Assembly (NCBI GenBank): GCA_023389175.1
Contig: JAEWEW010000133.1
Location: 1-20,622 of the forward strand
Length of the DNA stretch: 20,622 nt
Reading direction: 5' to 3'
Source: Pseudomonadota bacterium
Lineage (GTDB): Bacteria > Pseudomonadota > Gammaproteobacteria > Burkholderiales > Burkholderiaceae_E
How positions within the stretch are numbered: position 1 is the stretch's first letter; the number at the start of each line of letters is the position of its first letter. Both the position numbers and the translations under genes were made by a program. The notes under the pieces were generated by a model that was given only the letters and a program-made list of their open reading frames with translations, made no database searches and was not told where the DNA came from. Of the stretch, positions 14,751-20,622 are shown piece after piece.

Positions 14751-15848
14751 TCACGCGTGGCGCTTCTTCGACCCGATCGAGCCGGACCAACGCAACCGAT
14801 TCCACGAATCCGCCATCAACCCGAGGAATGCCAGCCCCCATGCCGCCAGCGCCGCGTAGAGGAAGATCCGCGGCAGGAAATCCAGGAAGTCGAGCGACAT
14901 GGCCACGGTCATCTCGTGCGTCGCCACGGTGTACATGCCCAGCGGAAACACGGCGCCCCAGTAGAGCGGGTCGTAGCGCAGGGGGAAGCGCTTCCAGCCG
15001 TGGCGCCAGGCGCCGAGCACGAGCAGCATCGGGATCCACCAGGTGCCGGTCGCCCAGTACAGGATGGTGAATCCCTTCAGGAAGGGCAGCAGCGAATCGA
15101 GGAACGGCGCGCGCGCGGCGTTCTGCACCAGCAGCGATCCGGCCAGCGTGGAGATCGCCATCGCGCCCATGTTGATCCAGTAGGGCGGCGCCAGGTCCGC
15201 CGGCGACAGCCGGAAGAAGGTGTACCGGTAGAAGATCAGCGACATCATCCAGATGTACAGCATCCCGCCCCAGAGCCACATCGACAGCGCGATGAAGTCG
15301 AGCGTGAGGCCCCAGCCGACTTCGCCGCCGGCGGCAAGCAGCGCGGCCAGCACCGCGATCGACTGGGTCGCCACCACCGCAAGCAGCCAGCCGCCGTTGA
15401 TCCCTCGGTCGAGCGCAGGCTTTTCCCCCTTGACGGTGAAGGCGGCGAAGATGGTGTAGGTGAGGCCGAACCAGAGCCCGAGCGCCGCGATCCAGAGGAC
15501 CATCGCCACCTCGTCCCGGCCCGCCTGCAGGAGCATCTGGCAGCCGAGCACGCCGGTGCCGGCGACCGTGGTGAAGAAGCCCGGTCCACGCCCGTGGTCC
15601 ACCAGGTCACCGAACATGCGCCCCGGGTGGCGCGCGAGCCGCAACAGGCTGAGGGTCCAGACCAGCAGGTAGGCAGCGACGTTGAGGTGGAACAGCGACT
15701 GCGCGAGGCGCGGCCATCCCATCGCGCCGCAAGCGAGCGAGACGATGCCGGTCGCCATCACGATGCCGAAGCAGGCGGGCGAGAGTTCGGCGAGGCCGGC
15801 TCCGCGGGGACTTGGAGTGGCCGGTGCGGTCGGCAAGACGTCGGACAT
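14751..15848 (-). CDS. TDT-family transporter (TehA/Mae1-like)
   Basis: A 365-residue inner-membrane protein with about ten hydrophobic segments between residues 25 and 345. It matches the tellurite-resistance/dicarboxylate transporter (TDT) family, which includes TehA, yeast malate permease and plant SLAC1 anion channels. Recognisable stretches are SPACFGIVMATGIVSLACG at the first helix, GTGVLGCQMLL, and FLKGFTILYWATGTWWIPMLL, followed by YWGAVFPLGMYTVATHEM. Members export or conduct small anions such as malate or sulfite, and some confer tellurite tolerance. The substrate here cannot be assigned. The gene begins 9 bp after the LysR stop on the same strand, without a clear ribosome site, so it is probably translated from the LysR transcript. 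Confidence 0.88.
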   Translation of the reverse strand: MSDVLPTAPATPSPRGAGLAELSPACFGIVMATGIVSLACGAMGWPRLAQSLFHLNVAAYLLVWTLSLLRLARHPGRMFGDLVDHGRGPGFFTTVAGTGVLGCQMLLQAGRDEVAMVLWIAALGLWFGLTYTIFAAFTVKGEKPALDRGINGGWLLAVVATQSIAVLAALLAAGGEVGWGLTLDFIALSMWLWGGMLYIWMMSLIFYRYTFFRLSPADLAPPYWINMGAMAISTLAGSLLVQNAARAPFLDSLLPFLKGFTILYWATGTWWIPMLLVLGAWRHGWKRFPLRYDPLYWGAVFPLGMYTVATHEMTVAMSLDFLDFLPRIFLYAALAAWGLAFLGLMADSWNRLRWSGSIGSKKRHA

Positions 15849-15857
15849 CGAAGCCGA

Positions 15858-16829
15858 TTATGCGGCAGCGTGGCCCTGCCGCCGCCCGCTGCTGCCGGCA
15901 ACGTATCGCTTCAGGCCCGTGGCGATCGCGGCGAACGCCACGCTGCAACGCGGGCTGTGCCGCAGGTCCTCGTGCATCACCAGCCAGGTGTCGAGCTTCA
16001 TCCCCAGGGCACGCGGCAGTATCCGGACCAGCCCCGGGTCGCGTCGCGCGAGCGGAACCTGGCACACGCCGATGCCGACGCCGGCCCGGATGGCGGCGAG
16101 CTGCGCGAGGTCGCTGTCGGCCCGCAGGCCGAAGGCACTTCGGTCCAGCAGGTCGGGTTGACGCAGCCGCGCGACGAAGGCGCGGATGAATGCCGTCTCG
16201 CGATCGAAGCCGACCAGGCTGTGGCCGCGAAGCTCCTCGACGCTCGCGGGCACGCCGTGGCGAGCGACATAGTCGCGGTGGGCGTGGAACCCCAGCTCGA
16301 TGTCGCCGATGCGGCGTGCCACCAGGGCGCCCTGGGCCGGCCGGACCATCCGCACGGCGATGTCGGCCGCCTGCTGCGACAGGTCGTCGACCCGGTTGCT
16401 GAGGACGAGCTCGACGGCGAGCCCGGGATGCGCGTCGCGCAGCCCCGCGAGGATGGATGGCAGCACTTCCGCGCCGATCACCTCGCTGGCCGTCACGCGT
16501 ACCGTGCCGCGCACGCTGCCGCCCGGCGTATCCGTCCCGGCGTGGCTCGAGGCGGCGCGCAGCAGGGCCGCGGCCGCCGCCTCGACCGACTCGGCGCGAG
16601 CCTGGAGCTCCCGCGCGGCCTCCGTCGGCAGGTAGCCGCGCTGGGAGCGGATGAAGAGGGCGAAGCCGAGTGCCTCCTCCAGCGCATCCACATGCCGGCC
16701 GAGGGTGGGCTGCGTCAGGCCGAGCTCGCGGGCGGCGCCGGAGAGCGAGCCGGTGCGCAGCACCGCCAGGAAGGATCGGTAGAGGCCCCAGTCCGGTTGC
16801 CGGGGGGAGGCATGGGCCGATCCAGTCAT
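15858..16829 (-). CDS. LysR-family transcriptional regulator
   Basis: A 323-residue regulator with an N-terminal winged helix-turn-helix (about 15-75; SLSGAARELGLTQPTLGRHVDALEEALG) and a substrate-binding-like effector domain from about 105 (VRGTVRVTASEVIGAEVLPSIL). The ATG at 16829 gives the standard domain start. A longer frame reaching back to 16907 would cover the promoter and add a non-family leader. The predicted -10 (16842-16837) ends only 7 bases before this ATG, so the message may be leaderless. LysR proteins often control divergent neighbours, here the dehydrogenase-like gene at 16925; it also appears to be co-transcribed with the TDT transporter. The effector is unknown. Confidence 0.92.
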   Translation of the reverse strand: MTGSAHASPRQPDWGLYRSFLAVLRTGSLSGAARELGLTQPTLGRHVDALEEALGFALFIRSQRGYLPTEAARELQARAESVEAAAAALLRAASSHAGTDTPGGSVRGTVRVTASEVIGAEVLPSILAGLRDAHPGLAVELVLSNRVDDLSQQAADIAVRMVRPAQGALVARRIGDIELGFHAHRDYVARHGVPASVEELRGHSLVGFDRETAFIRAFVARLRQPDLLDRSAFGLRADSDLAQLAAIRAGVGIGVCQVPLARRDPGLVRILPRALGMKLDTWLVMHEDLRHSPRCSVAFAAIATGLKRYVAGSSGRRQGHAAA

Positions 16830-16836
16830 ACGAAAA

Positions 16837-16864
16837 AGTATAGCTGGACAACGAAGATCGCCAA
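16837..16864 (-). promoter_or_regulatory. candidate promoter of the LysR gene, probably leaderless
   Basis: On the - strand, TTGGCG (16864-16859, 4 of 6) and TATACT (16842-16837, 5 of 6) are 16 bp apart. Transcription would begin at or next to the A of the ATG at 16829, and no Shine-Dalgarno is present. Confidence 0.45.
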
Positions 16865-16924
16865 TTTCCTTTTGCCGGGCCGCGCACCAGAATCGCTGCA
16901 TCGACAACTCACCGGGTGACGGCG

Positions 16925-17980
16925 ATGACGAACGGGAAGGAATCGGAACGGGTGGCGCTGGTGCTCGGCGCCACCGGGGGAATCGGCGGAGAGATGAGCC
17001 GGCAGCTGCGCGCAGCCGGCTGGACGGTGCGCGCCCTGCACCGTCGGGCGGATCGGCAGCGGCAGGCGTCCGCGCGGGTGCCCATGGGGCGGGAAGGCGG
17101 CATCGAATGGGTGCAGGGGGATGCGATGAGCCGCGCCGACGTGATGGCCGCGGCAGCCGGCGCGGAGCTGATCGTGCACGCGGTCAACCCGCCCGGATAC
17201 CGGCGCTGGAGCCAGCTCGTGCTGCCGATGATCGACAACACCATTGCCGCGGCCCGGGTCGGCGGCGCGCGCATCGTGCTGCCGGGCACGGTCTACAACT
17301 TCGGGCCGGAGGTCTTCGACGACATCCGCGAGACGTCGCCGCAGCATCCGCGGACCGCCAAGGGGGCGATCCGCGCCGAGATGGAGGCGCGGCTGCGCGG
17401 TGCCGCCGGCGAGGGCGTGCGGACCCTGATCGTTCGCGCGGGCGACTTCTTCGGGCCGCGCGCGGCCAACAACTGGTTCTCGCAGGCGCTGGTCAAGCCC
17501 GGCAGGCGGGTAACCTCGGTGACCTACCCGGGGCGCGCCGGCGTGGGGCACCAGTGGGCCTATCTTCCTGACGTCGCCCGCACCATGATGGCGTTGCTCG
17601 CGCGCGATCGCCTGCTCGGCGACTTCGCGGTCTTCCACATGAAGGGACATTGGGATCCGGATGGCACCGCGATGACTGCCGCGATCGGCCGGGCCGTCGG
17701 TCGGGAGGGCTTGCCCGTGCGCGGCTTCCCCTGGGGGCTGGTGAGCGCAACCAGGTGGGTGGTACCGCTCTTCCGGGAACTGCAGGAAATGCGCTATCTG
17801 TGGGAGCGGCCGCTCTTCATGGGTAACGACCGGCTGGTGGCGTTCCTGGGCGAGGAGCCGCGTACGCCGCTCGACGAGGCGATCCGGACGACGCTGCAGG
17901 GCCTGGGCTGCCTCGACGCCGGCGCGACCGGGGCCGGGGCGATCACTGCGAAGGCAACGGCACCTCGACGATTCGCGTGA
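16925..17980 (+). CDS. atypical NAD(P)-dependent epimerase/dehydrogenase-like (SDR) protein
   Basis: A 351-residue Rossmann-fold protein related to extended/atypical short-chain dehydrogenases. The nucleotide-binding loop GATGGIGG is at 15-22, after a beta strand (VALVLGATG), and a conserved GTVYNFGPEVF lies at 121-131. The position that normally holds the catalytic YxxxK reads KGAIR (146-150), so the usual Tyr-Lys pair appears to be absent. Redox or epimerase catalysis of the standard kind is therefore doubtful, and it may be a nucleotide sensor or use another mechanism. The ATG at 16925 is used; a GTG at 16916 is possible. It is divergent from the LysR gene, a likely regulatory pairing, and its last 38 bases overlap the 3' end of the opposing lipoprotein gene. 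Confidence 0.85.
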   Translation: MTNGKESERVALVLGATGGIGGEMSRQLRAAGWTVRALHRRADRQRQASARVPMGREGGIEWVQGDAMSRADVMAAAAGAELIVHAVNPPGYRRWSQLVLPMIDNTIAAARVGGARIVLPGTVYNFGPEVFDDIRETSPQHPRTAKGAIRAEMEARLRGAAGEGVRTLIVRAGDFFGPRAANNWFSQALVKPGRRVTSVTYPGRAGVGHQWAYLPDVARTMMALLARDRLLGDFAVFHMKGHWDPDGTAMTAAIGRAVGREGLPVRGFPWGLVSATRWVVPLFRELQEMRYLWERPLFMGNDRLVAFLGEEPRTPLDEAIRTTLQGLGCLDAGATGAGAITAKATAPRRFA

Positions 17981-18593
17981 CCCCGTTCTGGCCGGGGAAG
18001 TCGCGGAAGATCGCCTGCACCATTGCCTGCATGACCGGGGTGATCGCGGCGCTCTGTCCACGGCTCACGGCAGTGGCCTCGAACACCCGCTCCGCGCCGC
18101 CGGCCCGCGGCCGGTCGATCGTCACCGTGAGCGAGCGCCGCCAGGAGGATGTCTCGCGGGCGCCGCCGATGGGAATGCCGAAGCCGATGCCGATGCCGCC
18201 CATCGAGAAGCCGCTGCCGGCACCGACGCCGAAGCCGACCTCTCCGCGCGTGCCGGGGCCGACCACCGCCGCGCCGCCGTCCACCGCATACGCCATGCGA
18301 ACCGCCAGCGCGCCGGCGCGTTCGCCGATGCCGCCGTCCAGCAAGCCGTGGCCGACCAGCGCCTCGCGCACGAAGCCGGCATAGGTCTCGAACTCCAGGC
18401 TGCCGGCCTGCGACGCCGACGGCACCATGACGAAGCGCTCGCCGCTCAAGCCGTCGGCCAGCCGATGAAAGCTGGTCACCTCGCTGGTAAGGGTGCTGGC
18501 GCAGCCGGCGAGCAGTGCGAGCGCGCCCAGCACCGGGGCGATCGTCCGGACGGCGGACCGTGCGAGGACTTCGAGGCGGTGGCGTGGGTTCAT
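17943..18593 (-). CDS. DUF4136-like lipoprotein
   Basis: A 216-residue predicted lipoprotein. The signal has a charged start, a hydrophobic core (APVLGALALLAG) and a lipobox LLAGC with the acylated cysteine at C31. The rest resembles DUF4136 proteins: an opening TSFHRLADGLSGERFVMVP, FETYAGFVREALVGHGL, and a closing domain (SLTVTIDRP... MVQAIFRDFPGQNG). A glycine-rich stretch (GEVGFGVGAGSGFSMGGIG) lies in the middle. The function of this family is not known; it is expected to sit in the cell envelope. The ATG at 18593 has GGAG 7 nt upstream. The stop lies inside the 3' end of the dehydrogenase-like gene, a 38-bp convergent overlap. Confidence 0.8.
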   Translation of the reverse strand: MNPRHRLEVLARSAVRTIAPVLGALALLAGCASTLTSEVTSFHRLADGLSGERFVMVPSASQAGSLEFETYAGFVREALVGHGLLDGGIGERAGALAVRMAYAVDGGAAVVGPGTRGEVGFGVGAGSGFSMGGIGIGFGIPIGGARETSSWRRSLTVTIDRPRAGGAERVFEATAVSRGQSAAITPVMQAMVQAIFRDFPGQNGVTRIVEVPLPSQ

Positions 18594-18692
18594 GGAACGG
18601 CTCCGGCCGACTGATAGGACAATATCGTATCTTTGCAGACCGCCGTCGCGCGCGGCGCGCTAATCCCGCTGTCGCGCGATGGTTCAACCGAC

Positions 18693-19850
18693 GTGCCCCT
18701 GGTTCCCCGTTCCGCGACGCCGCTTCGATTCCTTCCGCTGCTCGCGTCGCTCCTGCTCGCGGCCTGTGCCGTCACCGAGGAGCCGGCAGGGCCCAGCCCG
18801 GCCGAGACCTTCGCCCTGGTCGATCGCCTCATGCCGCCCCGCACGCCGGATCGCGCCGCGTGGGCGACCGACATCCAGGCGAGCTTCGCCGCCCTGGGCC
18901 TCGCGCCGACCGCCGACAACTTCTGCGCCGTCATCGCCGTCACCGAGCAGGAATCCACCTTCCAGGCGCAACCGGCGGTGCCGGGCCTGTCGAAGATCGC
19001 GTGGAAGGAGATCGAGGGCCGGGCCGCCCGGCTGCGCATTCCCGCGGCGGTGGTGCGCGGCGCGCTCGAGCGCGTGGCCTCACCCGACGGACGCAGCTAT
19101 GCCGCGCGGATCGACACGGTCCGGACCGAACGCGAGCTGAGCGACATCTTCGAGGACATGATCGGCGCGGTGCCCATGGGCAGGACGCTGTTCGGCCGCT
19201 GGAATCCGGTGCGGACCGGTGGTCCGATGCAGGTCAGCATCGCCTTCGCCGAGGCGCATGCGAGCCGGCAGGACTATCCCTGGCCGATCGAGCGGGACAT
19301 CCGCGGCGAAGTGTTCAGCCGCCGCGGCGGCATGTATTTCGGCATCGCCCACCTGCTCGACTATCCGGCCGACTACGACCGCCAGCTCTATCGCTTCGCG
19401 GACTTCAATGCCGGCCATCATGCGAGCCGCAACGCCGCCTTCCAGCATGCGCTCGCGCTCGCCACCGGCACGAAGCTCGCGCTGGACGGGGACCTGATCG
19501 ACCATTCCGCGCCGGCCTCGGCCCCGGGCAGCACCGAGCGGGCAGCGCGCCGGCTGGGCGGACGGCTGGGCCTGGATGACGCGGCGATACGACGCGCGCT
19601 GGAGCAGGGCGACTCGCTGGAGTTCGCACGCACCTCGCTCTACCAGGGCGTCTTCCGACTGGCCGACGCCAAGGCCGGCCGCGCGCTGCCGCGCGCGAGG
19701 GTGCCGGACATCCGTCTGCAGAGCCCGAAGATCACCCGCAACCTCACCACGGCGTGGTTCGCCGATCGGGTGGAGCAGCGCTATCGGCGCTGTCTGCAGA
19801 GGGTGCCCAAGGGCGGGGCCACGCCGCGCCCGTCTTCCGCGGCGGCCTAG
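18693..19850 (+). CDS. DUF1615 family lipoprotein
   Basis: A predicted lipoprotein of 385 residues from a GTG at 18693. This start gives a compact signal (LRFLPLLASLLLAAC) with the lipobox cysteine at residue 25. A TTG at 18633 would add 20 uncharacteristic residues, and there is no in-frame ATG or clear ribosome site, so the start is uncertain. The body matches DUF1615: CAVIAVTEQESTF, VPGLSKIAWKEIE, IGAVPMGRTLFGRWNPVRTGGPMQVS, RRGGMYFGIAHLLDYP and FADFNAGHHASRNAAFQ. The TEQEST motif and the fold-like pattern hint at a lysozyme/transglycosylase-like domain, with the glutamate as a possible catalytic residue, but that is inference. It is divergent from the DUF4136-like gene across a 99-bp spacer, and converges with the SH3 gene. 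Confidence 0.82.
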   Translation: MPLVPRSATPLRFLPLLASLLLAACAVTEEPAGPSPAETFALVDRLMPPRTPDRAAWATDIQASFAALGLAPTADNFCAVIAVTEQESTFQAQPAVPGLSKIAWKEIEGRAARLRIPAAVVRGALERVASPDGRSYAARIDTVRTERELSDIFEDMIGAVPMGRTLFGRWNPVRTGGPMQVSIAFAEAHASRQDYPWPIERDIRGEVFSRRGGMYFGIAHLLDYPADYDRQLYRFADFNAGHHASRNAAFQHALALATGTKLALDGDLIDHSAPASAPGSTERAARRLGGRLGLDDAAIRRALEQGDSLEFARTSLYQGVFRLADAKAGRALPRARVPDIRLQSPKITRNLTTAWFADRVEQRYRRCLQRVPKGGATPRPSSAAA

Positions 19851-19871
19851 GGAGCGTGGGTCGGAGGCGCC

Positions 19872-20333
19872 CTACCAGCCCCAGAGGAGGCCGCTCGAGA
19901 TCCAGCCGACCAGCCCGCCTTCCTGGCGGATCTTGATCCAGCCCCGCCGCTTCTCGAGCGTTCGCAGCACCTCGCCATAGACCGCCTTGCCGCGCACTCG
20001 GTAGCGCGTGCCCGGGCCGCTGCGGATGTTCGCCACCTTCGACTTGACGATGTGATGCGGCTTCCTGCTGCTGGTGAGCGGCCGGTACACCCAGCCGGTA
20101 TCGCGCTCGAAGTCCCGGACCCGGTACCACTTGCCCTTGCGGCCGAGCACCTCCAGGGGGTAGCCGCGAATCAGGCTCCACAGCGCCGTATGCTTCGTGC
20201 CCGGGCCGTCGCGCATGTTTATCTCCGGGCGATCCACCGAGACCATCTGGCGCGCGAGCGCCTCGGCGGCGGGAACGAGCACGCCGGCCAAGAGCGCGAT
20301 GGCGAAAAGGAAGCGGGCTACGGTGCTGGGCAT
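19872..20333 (-). CDS. secreted bacterial SH3-domain protein
   Basis: A 153-residue exported protein. Residues 1-27 form a signal peptide (VARFLFAIALLAGVLVPAAEALA). Two SH3-like repeats follow: about 30-85, containing INMRDGPGTKHTALWSL and WYRVRDFERDTGWVY; and about 95-153, containing VANIRSGPGTRYRVRGK and WIKIRQEGGLVGWIS. The RxGPGT and GWV/GWI positions mark each repeat. Such proteins usually bind peptidoglycan or other periplasmic partners. The ATG at 20333 has AGGAG (20342-20338) 4 nt upstream. It converges with the DUF1615 gene, 21 bp apart. No catalytic domain is present. Confidence 0.88.
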   Translation of the reverse strand: MPSTVARFLFAIALLAGVLVPAAEALARQMVSVDRPEINMRDGPGTKHTALWSLIRGYPLEVLGRKGKWYRVRDFERDTGWVYRPLTSSRKPHHIVKSKVANIRSGPGTRYRVRGKAVYGEVLRTLEKRRGWIKIRQEGGLVGWISSGLLWGW

Positions 20334-20422
20334 CTCTCTCCTGATCCTGATTTCGTTGGGATGGCGTCCGCTGCTGCCGGGACGACTTGCGGGGCTTGCC
20401 CGATTGGACCACAGCCCCGCGT

Positions 20423-20440
20423 GGCGCTCAACGGAGCGCC
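20423..20440 (-). terminator. candidate terminator hairpin after the ABC solute-binding protein gene
   Basis: GGCGCT (20423-20428) and AGCGCC (20435-20440) form a perfect 6-bp stem with a 6-base loop, starting 10 bases after the TAA of the last gene read on the - strand. A second perfect inverted repeat follows (GCGGGGCT at 20389-20396, AGCCCCGC at 20413-20420). No T run follows, so the terminator call is tentative. Confidence 0.4.
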
Positions 20441-20450
20441 GGGCCGCGCC

Positions 20451-20622
20451 TTACTTCACTCCGGGCTTGATCCGGCTGTTGAACTCGTTGGTGAACACGT
20501 CTTCCAGCGCCACCGGCTTCTCCGGCTTGTTGCTGCCGAAGGTGATGTCCATCGTCTGCTTCATCAGCTCCGGCTCGATCCAGCCCAGGCCGTGCTTGGC
20601 CGAGCGCTCCGTCACGCACAGG
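20451..20622 (-). CDS. ABC transporter solute-binding protein, C-terminal fragment (NMT1/SsuA-like)
   Basis: The last 56 codons of a gene that enters from beyond the right edge. The readable end runs LCVTERSAKHGLGWIEPELM ... VALEDVFTNEFNSRIKPGVK and stops with TAA at 20453-20451. The closing pattern, with a predicted helix and FTNEFNSRIK, resembles the C-termini of nitrate/sulfonate/taurine-type (NMT1/THI5-like) periplasmic binding proteins. No membrane or ATPase partner is visible, and the ligand cannot be judged from this fragment. The frame is open to the window edge, so it is cut by the window and not broken. Confidence 0.65.
   Translation of the reverse strand, partial: LCVTERSAKHGLGWIEPELMKQTMDITFGSNKPEKPVALEDVFTNEFNSRIKPGVK

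Noticed and set aside
14757..16919. A 720-codon + strand frame opposite the TDT transporter and LysR genes
   Set aside because: Composition (Arg, Gln, His, Glu rich) is typical of antisense frames, and both - strand genes have unmistakable family features.

Overview
The window looks like chromosomal DNA of a high-GC betaproteobacterium, probably in the Burkholderiales. The basis is the number of periplasmic binding proteins of the TctC/Bug type (four in about 12 kb), which is a hallmark of that order, plus the strong G/C third-position bias. The species cannot be named from sequence alone. No tRNA, rRNA, insertion sequence, integrase, phage gene or CRISPR array was seen.

Positions 182-7392 (+ strand) hold a TetR-type regulator, a complete tripartite tricarboxylate transporter (tctC-tctB-tctA), a sugar-isomerase-like TIM-barrel enzyme whose start overlaps the tctA stop, a second TctC-type protein, and an E. 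coli-type D-3-phosphoglycerate dehydrogenase (serA) with its ACT domain. A small YqaA/DedA-like membrane protein (7426-7887, - strand) separates this block from a second one. The second block, 8034-12804 (+ strand), has a PHP/DUF3604-like putative metallohydrolase, an enolase-superfamily enzyme of the muconate-cycloisomerase subgroup, and two more TctC-type proteins. The second block has a good sigma70-like promoter with a GTTAAC-N6-GTTAAC element at the predicted transcription start. A related half-degenerate element lies upstream of tctC, so the two blocks may form one regulon under the TetR-type protein. The most economical reading is uptake and catabolism of one or a few carboxylated compounds; the substrate cannot be deduced.

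Positions 12805-14750 are an island with a different character: a DUF222-HNH endonuclease gene (- strand) that carries two copies of a palindrome inside its own reading frame, both read as DVSAET. It is bordered by a long hairpin downstream, a 63-nt near-perfect inverted repeat upstream, and short direct repeats. This is the most unusual part of the window.

Positions 14751-20622 are ordinary chromosomal genes: a TDT-family (TehA/Mae1-like) transporter in tandem behind a LysR regulator, a divergently transcribed atypical short-chain dehydrogenase-like protein, a DUF4136-like lipoprotein whose 3' end overlaps the dehydrogenase gene, a DUF1615 lipoprotein, a secreted double-SH3 protein, and the C-terminus of an ABC transporter solute-binding protein that runs off the window.
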